Shown here one piece after another: positions 51,287 through 62,526 of a stretch of 64,000 bases of DNA. A program made the translations under genes and the position numbers. Location: the NCBI GenBank assembly GCA_036435485.1, contig CM071597.1, positions 50,885,881 through 50,949,880 of the forward strand, written 5' to 3'. Numbering within the stretch: the stretch's first letter is position 1; the number at the start of each line of letters is the position of its first letter. The notes under the pieces are model-generated. The model saw only the letters and a list, made by a program, of their open reading frames with translations, was not told where the DNA came from and did no database searches. The stretch is from Saposhnikovia divaricata (taxonomy: Eukaryota; Streptophyta; Magnoliopsida; Apiales; Apiaceae).

Positions 51287-52457
51287 CACCCCCAAACTTA
51301 AACCGATGCTTGTCCTCAAGCATAAACAATTACAACTAACTAAGTAACTAACTAGTACCACTTTCGTAGGTGATCACGGTTGCATTTGGCATATGCAACA
51401 AGCCCTTTAAACCCGTAGGCAGCCCTAGTGGACGAGTAAGGTCTCGTGAGGGCCTATAGCGAATGTACCCACAAAATCCAATGCAATGCATGAATGCAAC
51501 TAATATGAAAATGGAATTAATCTAGTACTAATATCCTACCATACCTTCAAATCCTCTCATGCCATATCAACTTAAGAATCAAAGTAAATACGTAATGTCT
51601 TGGTGTCGAAAGTGCAAGTATTCACATAGTCTACTCAATGAACATGCATAAGTTCTCACAAGTCCATGTCAAGTGTAAGAATAAGTTAGTAAACATGCTA
51701 AGCCTACAAGAGTACATCTTTGAGACAAAACTCGGGATCTCATACGCAAAAACAAGCAAACACTCACAATCCACTCACAAAAGAATATTCACTCAAGAAC
51801 AAGGGTAAGTGTATCACTCAATTCCAACAAAATCATAAGCATGCTTGACATTTGGTATCAATCTAACTCTTAACACAACATACATCAATGATGATAATCA
51901 AAAGGTCTTTACTTGGGTTGTAACGGGGCTAGGGACAAGGTATGTCAAATAAGCCAAAACAGGTGAAGTGCCAAAAGCTAGTAAGTACCATGATGAATCA
52001 TACACAACACCCTATTTTTCCCCCCACATAATTTATTATTTTTCTTCCAACAAAAACGCTCGACTAGTCGACTAAAGTAGGATCACAACAAACACAAACA
52101 TGCTCTCATAATATAACCTTTTTTTTTCTCTTTTTTTTTCTGTTTTTTTTTTCTGTTTTTTTTTTCTTTTTTTTTCGAGAGCTAAAGCAACAATAATATA
52201 GATAATAACAATGATCCCACGATTTTATTACACATGCCGACTATCAAGCAACAACCAAACCCAAATTTCAATATTTCCCCCAAAATTATGACCAACAATA
52301 AACCCCTCCTTGCACACCTTTTTACTCCCTTAAGCACCCTACTAGCCTTTGACAATGTGGGTTCAAATTAATGTAAGGCCAATACAAGAAAAAGGTCTAG
52401 GCAAGTAATGTGGTATGTCACCGAAAAAATAGGATTAAGCTCAACGGGTTATAATTT
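51287..52457 (-). mobile_element. 3' internal fragment of a second Athila-type copy
   Basis: Directly beyond the LTR start at 51286 lies another polypurine tract on the minus strand (AAGTTTGGGGGTG, 51287-51299), then CTTGTCCTCAAGCA and long T-rich runs (52110-52175), as in 45662-46990. A PPT upstream of this LTR means the LTR is also the 3' LTR of another copy. The fragment is cut at 52457 by the Tekay LTR. It holds no coding frame. Confidence 0.6.
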
Positions 52458-55022
52458 GTAAGAACCCTAATTTTTGTAATATTCTTTTTTTATATAATAT
52501 CATATGACATTGTGAGTTTGGAACCTTTTGAGTCACCCATGTTGTTTAATGGAATTGATTATCTGAGAAATTTATGTTGTTACATTCACTATGAAAGAAA
52601 AAAGGAAGATTGCTGAAGGCAAGAGTCTTATTGCTGTTAAGAGTTATAAAACTGGGGATTTGAGAGCTACTAGAGTGTTGAAAGATTTAAGAGATTATGA
52701 CAAGGAGTTATGGATATTTAAGGAATTTATACAATTTAGCACTTAATGAATTACAAAGGAAATCTCTACGTGACAAAATATTATTACGAGGAGTTTAATT
52801 AAGATACGTTATGAAATGAGGATTAAGTGACAAGCATTGGTGGAAGAATAATAATACAAGGAAGGATATTACATGCAAGTATCATGTAACTAGATTGTTA
52901 GAAAAGCAAACTAGAAAAGCAAAAGCAACCAATGAATAGTAACTAGTTGGTGCATTATTCTAGGAGACAAAGAGGTATGGTGTATGCCTAGCCTACTACC
53001 TAGAGTGTCAACATGTGATACAATACATATACATATCAATATATATTACAATAATACAAGTCATAACCCCATCACCCAACCAAACAACTCTCCCCCCCTG
53101 TTCAAAAAGCTCTCGGCCAAGCATATTCAAGGGAGGAAGAAGAAATTTTCTTCAACTTCCCCTCACTTACAAATCAAGGCAAAATTCCTAGGTCTTCTAT
53201 ACACTATAAAGAAGGTATACTATGAGTTTCAAACCATTTTGTCCATCCAATCTTGAGATATTAATTGTTGAAGATAGAATGAATAGTAACCAAGTTTGTT
53301 CATCTTTTAGATCTTGAAAGATTAAGGGTTGTAGGAGCTCATCTAAGTGTTCTTAGAGACTATAAAGCTCATCCAAGGTTCCTAGACACTCAAGAAGGTA
53401 TAAAATCCTCACCCCCCTTAGCCATGGATTATTTATGATGTATATTATTAGATCTAAGAATCTTAGTGTAAATCTTGGTTATAAGAGTTATGGATGCTGA
53501 AAATCTTGAGGTTATATGTTGTTGATGTGATTTTAAAGCTTGTACTTAGTGTATATAACCCCATGTGTGATATAGAGAATAATCTTGCTGGTTTTGATGA
53601 TAGATGTGATGTATAAAGTGAGTTCTTGAATGTTTGAGAAAGGATATGTGCTGTGTAAAATTTCTGGGAGTATGTACTGTCTTGTAGGAGGGTTTTGAAC
53701 CCCTAAATCTTGTCTCCCGAGGTCCTAATGCATATGGTTAGAAAGGTATTTGAATGTAGTTTCCAGAAATGTAAGGTTCATGACTAGGTGATGTATAGAT
53801 TTTGAGTTATGACCCGAGGAGTGAAGAGTGGTTCTGAAATCCGAACTGCACTATATGGTCCACTTGTGAGCCCTCTTTAGACCCCTAAAAATTTATGTAG
53901 GATCGAGGAAAAATTAGGAGAGCTAGTAATTGCAGTGGTAGAGGTTACCCAAAAAGAATTTGATTAAAATATGTATTTTTCAATTTTATAAAAATGTTAG
54001 AGTAAAGTTCGCGCAAGTGAAAAAGTCGTAAGAGGAGTTAGTTGGGTATGATTTTAAGGAGGAATCAATACGCTTCGAATGTGGTAACCAAATTAAGTCA
54101 AATAAGTGACGAGCATAATCGAGTGATGACATGAACCTATAGTGGGGCTAGAGAGTCATAGGACGAAGTCATTAAGTTAGTTTTTTGTCCTCTAAAACCT
54201 TGTAATTAAAAGGTATTGTTAAGGTACAAACGAACGACTATTGGTTATGTATAGATCTTCATTCCACTCCGCAAGCTCGACCACTCCAACCTCACCAAGG
54301 CAAGTTTACTTTTCAAAACTTATATATAAGGATTTTCACTGTTGTGTTTGTAGCTTCCAAACGTATTATATGCTTATGCTTTACGAGATTATGTTGAAGT
54401 TTGAGATTTATGCATATGTGTTGTACACCCTTGAACTTAGAAAGAAAGTGTTTCCTTCGGACAACGACTCTAGCAATAGAGGACGTAGCGGTCCAAATAT
54501 ACTATTGACTGGGGAGCGGTATATTATTATATCGTGATTAAATTGCGAAAACCCGAAGAGTCATTCGGGAAGTATCGTATACTTAAGTATGTATTATTTT
54601 TACGTTGTTAAAAATACTCAAAAATATCTATCTTGGATTAAAAGCTTATTTTAATTAAATAATTATTTTATTAATTGTTTATATTAAATCTCAAAATATC
54701 ATTTATTAATTATCGTTCATTATTTTAAAGACAAAACTAATCCAAGATACCTTCATCGTTTTCAGACTCGAACTCTTTCGAGCCCAAAACATTTTCGAAA
54801 ACCCCCGGTCAGGTTTTGCTTCTGGTACGATTTCAAGAATTATCGGTCTACTGATGTCGAACCTCAACTACTCAATTTTCAATCAAAATAAAGTTTTTAA
54901 AATAAAAAGAAAAATGGGACTCTGGCAGGTGTGGGAATCGTTGACGAACGATTCCCGGGATGTGTAAGCAGTCGTGAGCCAGGCGGTCCATCAATTATTA
55001 TTCCGGCCCAGGTGTTGCCGAA

Positions 55023-55108
55023 GGATGATTACGGATGTAGTTTTCATCGAGGATGATTACGGATGTAGTTTTCACCCGAGAATAGTTACGGATGTAGTTT
55101 CTATCCTT
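55023..55108 (+). repeat. Three-copy 28-30 bp tandem repeat in the Tekay LTR
   Basis: GATGATTACGGATGTAGTTT occurs at 55025 and 55053, and GTTACGGATGTAGTTT at 55085, each followed by a TTCAYC-like tail. It precedes the putative TATA region by about 350 bp. Confidence 0.7.
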
Positions 55109-55545
55109 CTACCGGTAGAGAAGACCCTCGGATTATTGGGCTTGGATGTGGCGACTGATCATCGTCAATCCCTGTCATGTTTTATGCTTTCTTCAAGTCC
55201 CATCCTCCACTTTGGAAAAAAAAAGTACTAAGACACTGCTTCTTAGGTCTATGAGCCAAGTTGCCAATAGTGTCATTATTTTGATAAAAAGAAAAATATT
55301 GATTTCATGTAGTATCTAGTACTGCAGATTATTTTGAAAACAAGGGCACGCGTTGGTGCACCCTTACGATGACTCAAAGATGAAAGATGATTTTATACTG
55401 ATATCTATAATTAAGTTTAATGTTTCTAAATCGAATAAAAGATTAACACTTCTTATCCTATATATATATCTTGCTGAGCTATAGTTGCTCACTCTTGCTT
55501 GTTTTTGTTCCTTTTTATTTATTTCAAACACAACAGTTAAGGGAA

Positions 55546-55719
55546 ATGGCAAGACCCCGTCAGACTGTCCGAAAGCAGGTGACTAGGCCCCAGGCTGCAG
55601 TTGAGATCCCACCGGTAGGCCCCATTAGCCGGATTGGTTGGCAACTTTTGTTAGTACATTTTATTTATAAGTATGACCTGTGCAAGGCAGTGTACCGTAT
55701 CAAATATTCAAGCCGCTAA
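55546..55719 (+). CDS. LTR micro-ORF, MARPRQTVRKQVTRP family
   Basis: A 57-codon frame starts at an ATG in the context GGGAAATGG and begins MARPRQTVRKQVTRP. It matches the solo-LTR frame at 20607-20515 over the first 15 residues; after that the two diverge. It lies just downstream of the shared GCTCACTCTTGCTT block, about 430 bp before the PBS, in the probable transcript leader. The frame is open a further 25 codons upstream (from 55471), but only the part from this ATG is conserved. No known domain. Confidence 0.4.
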   Translation: MARPRQTVRKQVTRPQAAVEIPPVGPISRIGWQLLLVHFIYKYDLCKAVYRIKYSSR

Positions 55720-55987
55720 CACCGCTTCATATAGAAGTGTTGTTGGTAGCATAAATACTATTTAATTCAGTCTGTAATAACTCTGAAGCATATACTTTTG
55801 CTCAATCAAGTGTATGACGTTTCTGAGACTAACCTGTGTGCGTGAGTGTGTGAGTACATGCGGTGTGAGTTTATTGCGGGATCAACTACTGTTATAATTA
55901 TTATATGCAAGAGTAAGTACGTGATCACTGGATAATGGACCGTGAGCGCCTAGATCTCCGTTCCCGGATCTGGGGGCGTCACAGAAA

Positions 55988-55999
55988 TGGTATCAGAGC
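55988..55999 (+). other. Primer-binding site of the Tekay element
   Basis: TGGTATCAGAGC, complementary to the 3' end of initiator-methionine tRNA, lies four bases after the LTR end. This fixes the 5' LTR boundary and the strand. Confidence 0.92.
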
Positions 56000-56044
56000 G
56001 AGGTTACAGTTCTCAGAAACGATAGTAATTTAAGAAAGCAACCA

Positions 56045-56072
56045 TAATAATAATAATAATAATAATAATAAC
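56045..56072. repeat. (AAT)n microsatellite
   Basis: About nine AAT repeats in the leader just after the PBS. Confidence 0.85.
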
Positions 56073-56218
56073 CCTAATAACAACCCTAATAATACCTAGA
56101 ACTCTCATCGACTTTGCAGTCGGGTTATCGGATATATCCCTGACTTTAAGGCCCGTGAGGGAACTACTCCTTAAACTTTTCTTTATGGTTAGTGACCCAC
56201 CTTATTTCCCTTGTGTAG

Positions 56219-56923
56219 ATGGCGGAGATACCAGACCCTGAGGCCTATGAGAGAGAGCATGGTGAGGCACTGATGCGAGATACCGAGGATCCTGAGGAGG
56301 ACATGGGTGCTGACCCTGAGCTTGGCCCCTGGATTACGCTGATAGGAGATACTGATGATGAGGATCCCGATGAGGAGCCCTTTGAGCCTGAGCCTGTTAC
56401 CCCCTCCCTTGTAGCTACTGACGAGGAGAGTGTGCGATCTGGTGAGGGCCGTGTTGTGTCACCCCCACCCTCTCCGCAGTCATCGAGCCCTATCTCATCG
56501 GATGATGGCTTCGAGGATGATACTTCTGGCGAGGAGGAGCTTGACCCTACCCCTGCTCCTGCTCCTGTCCCTGCCATACCACCCCCACCGCAGGACCTAC
56601 CCCCGGTGTCAGGCGCTGAGCACGCCTATGTTGTGCAGTTCATGATCCGAGACCTACTTTTTGTCGAGGCCAGAATTAATGAGGCGAGGCGGGCACTAGT
56701 GGAGGAGCGCGAGGCGCGACTGAGGATTTAGGCTGAGATGAGGACTGCTGTTGCTAGGAGGACTAGAGCTCGACTCCATAGGATTGAGAGGAGGAGTCGC
56801 GCGAGGATTATCGGTTTTGGAGTCCGCGGGGGCGGAGTGGTCCGGGCCAGGGATGCTAGGCGTGTTGTGTGTCGTGCATTTTCCCGGGTGAGGGCCTTGC
56901 TCCGTCGCGGGGCAGCACCATGA
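56219..56923 (+). pseudogene. Extra ORF between PBS and gag, acidic then arginine-rich, one stop
   Basis: Codons 1-170 run from MAEIPDPEAYEREHGEAL to a TAG at 56729-56731. The same frame then stays open for 63 more codons to TGA at 56923. The N-terminal half is rich in Asp/Glu and Pro (GDTDDEDPDEEPFEPEP, PTPAPAPVPAIPPPP). The part after EHAYVVQFMIRDLLFVEARI becomes a basic helix-like region, and beyond the TAG is highly arginine-rich (RRTRARLHRIERRSRARI). It has no recognisable gag, protease or nuclease motif. It may be one protein cut by a recent nonsense change, or two cistrons. Function unknown; an RNA-binding or chaperone role for the basic end is only a guess. Confidence 0.55.
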
Positions 56924-57393
56924 TGTGTTATGGATAGCTCAGTCCTCTAGGTTCAGATGACATTAGTGTGTCGATTTTGCGGGATAGTTGACTTGTGCAG
57001 TGGTACCCTTTCTGACCAGTGGATGAGTAGACTGACCTACAGATATGTAGATGTGACTTCGGATAGTATGTACGGATGTAGCCCTGTTTTTGTGTAGCCC
57101 TAACTATTCAGATGATGTACTTGTTATTGTTCCACTTTTGTTAGACCTTGATATTGGGACCATGTGTTAGGCTTTAACATCCAAACTATGTGATGACTCT
57201 GCATCGTATTTATCTAGTTCAGTTTCCTTGATATTGTCTCAACTACCTTACCTTCCGATGCCATGCTTTACTGTTTTGATATACAACTGTGAATATACAA
57301 TTTGTACAAGCCACAAATACAACCATGCTGTTTTAAATTTACGACATGCGATTTCAAATTGTTCTCTACAAATTTCCAAAATGTTCCTACAAA

Positions 57394-57431
<38 letters not shown>

Positions 57432-57654
57432 CTATTAGTCGAAGTTTTGAAATCTCGAAAACTCCTTTAAATGTTTTCGAACCACATAGCGATTTTCCCC
57501 AAAAATGTTTTGACGTTTTATCACCATCATCAGGTTATTAAAAAACTTTTGCAATTTCCACCCTTATGAGGAGGAACGGTACGTTCCTGACTCCTGTAAA
57601 CGCTGTCAAGTAATTGGAAAACCCTAACCCATTTCTTGTTTCATTATCAGAATC
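56924..57654 (+). other. Untranslated leader of the Tekay element
   Basis: Between the extra ORF and gag there is no supported coding frame. A (TA)n tract lies at 57397-57428. AATCATG at 57651-57657 contains the gag start. Confidence 0.5.
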
Positions 57655-59730
57655 ATGCCACCCAGAAGAATGAACACTCGAGCTCACCCGGTCAGTTCTG
57701 AAGGCCAGGGTAGCCACCATGGGGCCGGAGGCCACCATAACCATGAGAGGGAGGACTTGAGCCTGAGCGAGGATGAGGGCAGCGATTATAACTTGTTTGA
57801 TAACTCTGAGTATGACGAAGAAGAAGCTAGTGATGATACCCGAGAGGTAGAACATCCAAGGGGAGGCCCTATGGAACAATTCATGGAACTACTTAGGCAG
57901 AACTTGGACCGTCCCCCGGTTCAGCAACCACCCAGCAATGCGAATGCAAATGCCTTCCGGAATTTCAAATCCCTAAAACCCCCGGAATTCAAGGGAACTG
58001 CAGACCCGGTTGAGGCAAGAGCTTGGTTGAAGGAAATGGAAAAATCTTTCGAGATACTAGGAGTCGCTGAGGGGCAGAAGACTATTTTCGCCACCTACCT
58101 CCTGAAGGGTGAGGCAAACTACTGGTGGGAAGCTACGAGAAATTTGGAGGGAAGAGGTGTGGTGACCTGGGAGAGGTTTATCGAGCTGTTCTTGGAAAAG
58201 TACTTCCCTAGGTTCATGGAGACCCAAATAGAGCTGAAGTTCTTGGAACTAAAGCAAGGTAACATGATGGTGGCCGAGTATGAGGCCAAATTTACTGAGT
58301 TGTCAAGGTTTGTGCCAGAATATGTGAACACTGAGGCAAAGAGGGCCCGAAGGTTTCAACTGGGGCTAAAGCAATGGATTCAGAATCGTGTGGCGGTTCT
58401 TGAGCTGACAGACTATGCCACCCTGGTACAGAAAGCATCAATTGTAGAGGCTGGGAGTGAGCAGATGCAGAAGGAGAGGGAAGGAAAGAAGTGGAAGTTT
58501 GATAATCGAAAGGGAAATTCTGCGGGTGGGAGCTTTTTGAGTAAATTAAAGCGAGGGGCGATATCCCAGCCCAACGGAAACTTTGGAACCAAGAGAGCTG
58601 AAAGTTGGATTGTGGGCCAGGGCGGCCGGCCACAGGGATCATCTTACTCTACCCCATCTCGAGCCCTACCCCCGGATTGCAATAAGTGTGGAAGGAAACA
58701 TGCGGGCGTGTGTAACCTACAGGATGTGAAGTGCTTCAAGTGTGGGTTGACAGGACATTATGCTAATGCCTGTCGAGGAACTAGTAACAACACCAATGTC
58801 GGAGGCAATTTCTTCAAGTGTGGGAAACCAGGGCACCGAATGAGGGAATGTTTGTCCTCTGGGCCAGCTGCGTCAAGAATGAGTGGAACTGCTTCTAACA
58901 AACCCCCTATTGCAAGAACTTTTAACATGACGGTGCAAGATGCCGTGAGGAACACGGATGTGATTGCAGGTACCCTACTACTCAACTCAGTTAAGGCAAA
59001 TGTTTTATTTGATTCGGGAGCTACCAAGTCTTTCATATCCCTAGATTTTGTATGTCAGTTAGACCTTAAGGCTGAACCATTGAAAGACAGACTGCAAGTA
59101 GAGATAGCTAATCGTGAAATTATCCCTGTTAGCCAAGTATATCCAGGTTGTGACCTAGAAATAGGAGGGCGACACTTTCGGGTAGATTTAATACCTTTTA
59201 AACTAGGAGAGTTCGAAGTAATAGTAGGTATGGATTGGTTGACAACCCACGGAGCCCAGATTGGTTGTGTAAAGAAGAAAGTAAGTTTGAGATTGCCAGG
59301 GGACGAGGAAGTAGTGTTTAGCGGAAAACGGCAAAACCAAAATTTCCTGACTGTGATTCAAACTAAGAAGCTGTTACGTAAAGGATGTGAAGCCTATCTA
59401 GCCTATGTGAAGGATACCAAGAAGGAGGCACCAAATCTACAAGAAATCCCTATCGTTAATGAGTTCGCAGACGTATTTCCGGATGATCTTCCAGGACTAC
59501 CACCTGATAGAGACATTGAGTTCGCTATAGACTTAGTTCCTGGTACGGCCCCAATTTCGAAAGCCCCATATAGGCTAGCCCCAGTGGAGATGAAAGAGTT
59601 GGCCACTCAGTTACAAGAGTTGTTGGATAAAGGGATGATAAGACCTAGTGTGTCACCGTGGGGAGCCCCGGTGTTATTCGTGAAAAAGAAGGATGGCAGT
59701 ATGAGATATAGACTACAGGGAGTTGAATAA
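57655..59730 (+). pseudogene. Tekay Gag-protease and start of reverse transcriptase
   Basis: ATG at 57655 opens 691 codons. An acidic N-terminus is followed by the retrotransposon gag core (FKSLKPPEFKGTADPVEARA from about residue 103; YLLKGEANYWWEA; FLEKYFPRFMETQ). A CCHC knuckle CFKCGLTGHYANAC lies at 360-373. A second, FFKCGKPGHRMREC at 386, has lost its first cysteine. The aspartic protease motif is VLFDSGATKSFIS (Asp453). Reverse transcriptase begins near 646 (MIRPSVSPWGAPVLFVKKKDG). The frame breaks at 59707-59712, where a few bases are missing compared with the family, and ends at a premature TAA. Confidence 0.92.
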
Positions 59731-60520
59731 GGTGACTATAAAGAATAAGTATCCCTTGCCCAGGATAGATGACCTGTTTGATCAACTAAAGGACGCAATT
59801 TATTTTTCCAAAATTGATTTGAGGACCGGGTACCACCAGTTAGGGATTAAGCCAGAAGATATACCAAAGACGGCCTTTCACACCCGGTACGGACACTATG
59901 AGTTTCTAGTGATGTCGTTTGGGTTAACGAATGCCCCCGCAGCTTTCATGGACTTAATGAACCGAGTCTTCAAGAAGTACTTGGACAAGTGTGTTATAGT
60001 CTTCATCGATGACATCTTGATTTATTCCAAGATGACGGATGAGCATGCAGAGCACTTGAGGATTGTGTTGGGAGCATTGAGAGAAGAAAAGTTGTACGCT
60101 AAGTTCTCGAAGTGTGAATTTTGGTTGAGGGAAGTTCAGTTTTTAGGGCATGTGATTAGCGATCAAGGCATCCTAGTGGACCCAGCCAAAATAGAGGCTG
60201 TATCAAATTGGGAGAGACCAACCACTCCGACAGAGGTGAGAAGTTTTATAGGATTGGCTGGCTACTATAGGAGGTTTGTCCAAGACTTTGCAAAGATAGC
60301 AGCCCCTTTGACCCGACTAACTCGCAAGACCGAGAAGTTTGTGTGGACTGAAAAATGCGAAGAGAGCTTTCAAGAGTTGAAGAAGAGGTTGGTGACAGCA
60401 CCAGTACTAGCCCTACCCGATGATAAGGGAGATTTTGTGATTTATAGCGACGCATCCCATAAAGGTTTAGGGTGTGTACTTATGCAGCACGGCAAAGTGA
60501 TTGCGTATGCGTCCAGATAA
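59711..60520 (+). pseudogene. Tekay reverse transcriptase core, ending at an internal stop
   Basis: The next frame continues DYRELNKVTIKNKYPLPRID, then FSKIDLRTGYHQLGI, FLVMSFGLTNAPAAFMDLMN and the catalytic box VIVFIDDILIYSK (about 59994-60032), which places the two metal-binding aspartates at FIDD. After FLGHVIS and SFIGLAGYYRRFVQDFA comes the start of RNase H (VIYSDASHKGLGCVLMQ). TAA at 60518-60520 interrupts after AYASR, where the family has glutamine. The frame stays open beyond it. Confidence 0.92.
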
Positions 60521-61809
60521 CTCAAGGAGTACGAGATAAGATACCCCACCCATGATTTGGAATTAGCGGTGATAGTCTTCGCTTTGAAGATTTGGAGGCA
60601 TTATCTTTACGGGGAAAAGTGTGAAATCTACACGGATCATAAGAGCTTAAAGTACATATTCACTCAGAAAGAGTTAAACATGAGACAGAGGAGATGGCTA
60701 GAGCTAATCAAGGATTATGATTGTGAGATTCATTATCACCCAGGGAAGGCCAACGTGGTGGCCGATGCACTTAGCCGAAAGGAGAAACTCAAGATGATAA
60801 CGTCAGCGGACGAGTTGATCAAGGACTTTGAGAAACTGGAGATTGAAGTGAGGTTACCAGGAACTGGACAAGAGAGTCTAAGGGAAATAAGAGTCCAACC
60901 ACCGCTATTGGAAAAGATTAAGTTATGCCAGGAAAAGAAGATAGAAGAAGAAAAGAATTCGATGGAGGGAATTTTGACGGGTGAGGAAATTAAGTGTGAA
61001 ATGGACGGGAATGGAGTTAGGAGGTACGCATCTAGGATATGGATCCCGAATGTTCAGGAGTTAAAAGACGAGATTTTGCAAGAGGCTCATAGTTCAAGGT
61101 ATTTGATTCACCCTGGAGGCACTAAGATGTATAGAGATTTGAGAGAATATTATTGGTGGCCAAATATGAAGAAGGACGTAGCAGAGTGGGTAAGTAAATG
61201 CTTGACATGTCAAAGAGTGAAGGCCGAACACCAGAGGCCCAGTGGATTGTTGCAACCCTTAGAAATACCCGAGTGGAAGTGGGAGCATATTGCGATGGAC
61301 TTTGTGGTCGGACTACCAAGGACCAAGACTAATCATGATGCCATTTGGGTAATTATTGATAGATTGACCAAATCAGCACATTTTCTTCCAATTAACGAGA
61401 GATACACTATCGACAGGTTAGTGGATATTTACTTAAAGGAAATCGTGGTTAGGCGTGGGGTTCCTGTGAGTATTGTAACGGACAGAGACCCAAGATTCAA
61501 CTCCAGGTTCTGGAGGAGTTTTCAGGATTGTGTGAGGACCAAGTTAAACATGAGTACTGCATACCACCCCCAATCAGACGGACAGAGCGAGAGAACCATC
61601 CAGACTATAGAGGACATGTTGAGAGCATGTGCCATAGATTTTAAGGGAAGTTGGGATGACCACTTGCCGTTGATCGAGTTTTCCTACAACAACAGTTACC
61701 ATGCGAGTATAGGAATGCCCCCATATGAAGCCTTATACGGACGAAGATGTCGATCTCCCTTGTGTTGGGAAGAGGTTGGAGAGCGGAAGATTTTAGGGCC
61801 CGAACTGGT
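60521..61809 (+). pseudogene. Tekay RNase H and integrase
   Basis: Same frame as the preceding piece. RNase H continues with THDLELAVIVFALKIWRHYL, IYTDHKSLKYIFTQKELN and HYHPGKANVVADALSR. Integrase has an HHCC zinc region (HSSRYLIHPGGTKMYRDL ... CLTCQRVK) and the catalytic triad in MDFVVGLP (Asp codon 61298), VTDRDPRF (Asp 61481) and GQSERTIQ (Glu 61589). The last two are 36 codons apart, the D-x35-E spacing. Then come SYHASIGMPPYEALYGRRCRSP and GPELV. At 61808-61810 one base is missing and the frame runs to a stop at 61855. Confidence 0.92.
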
Positions 61810-62526
61810 CAACACACAAGAGAAACTATCGAACTTATACGAGGACGGCTGGTAGCAGCCCAGGATAGACAGAAGAAATATGCAGACCAGAATCGCAAGG
61901 ACAAAGAATATGAGGTAGGAGAGTTCGTGATGCTAAAAGTATCACCATGGAAGGGATTGATGAGATTTGGAAGGAAAGGGAAGCTAAGTCCGAGGTTTAT
62001 AGGACCTTTTGAGATTTTAAGGCGTGTTGGAAAGTTAGCCTATGAACTAGCCTTGCCCCCGAGCTTGCAGCAAGTGCATAATGTGTTTCATGTGTCCATG
62101 CTACGACCCTACCATACGGACTTTCGGCATGTGATAGAATACGATCAGATAGACCTACAGCCAGATTTGACTTATGAGGAGAAACCAGTGGAAATCATGG
62201 ATAGAAAAGAACAAGTGCTGAGGAACAAGATCGTCAAACAAGTGAGAGTTTTGTGGAGGAACCAGAATGTCGAAGAATCAACATGGGAACTAGAGAGCAT
62301 GATGCGTGAAAAGTACCCCCAACTATTTTCAACCAGATTCCGGGACGGAATTCTTTTAAGGAGGGGAGGCTGTAAGAACCCTAATTTTTGTAATATTTTT
62401 TATATAATATCATATGACATTGTGAGTTTGGAACCTTTTGAGTCACCCATGTTGTTTAATGGAATTGATTATCTGAGAAATTTATGTTGTTACATTCACT
62501 ATGAAAGAAAAAGGGAAGATTGCTGA
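61810..62526 (+). pseudogene. Tekay integrase C-terminus with chromodomain
   Basis: After the one-base frameshift, the frame resumes RETIELIRGRLVAAQDRQK, KVSPWKGLMRFGRKGKLSPR, FIGPFEILRRVGKLAYELAL and QVHNVFHVSMLRPYHTD (the GPY/F module). It ends in a chromodomain-like tail, VRVLWRNQNVEESTWELESM (62240-62300), then YPQLF. Chromodomains at the integrase end define chromoviruses; with the long LTR this points to the Tekay (Del) clade. The frame reads through the PPT and about 155 bases into the 3' LTR before its stop at 62526. Confidence 0.9.
62356..62370 (+). other. Polypurine tract of the Tekay element
   Basis: TTAAGGAGGGGAGGC lies directly before the 3' LTR start TGTAAGAACC at 62371. It primes plus-strand synthesis. 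Confidence 0.88.

Larger units (their letters stand above)
52458..55983 (+). mobile_element. Tekay-type chromovirus 5' LTR (3526 bp)
   Basis: It starts TGTAAGAACCC at 52458 and ends GGATCTGGGGGCGTCACA at 55983, followed four bases later by the PBS. The first 1.6 kb matches 62371-64000 with about 25 substitutions and a few small indels (for example GGATATT near 52864). A TATATATATA run at 55459-55469 precedes the GCTCACTCTTGCTT block at 55487-55500 that is shared with the two other LTRs of this type. TAATT (52453-52457) is the candidate target duplication; the partner is outside the window. Confidence 0.9.
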
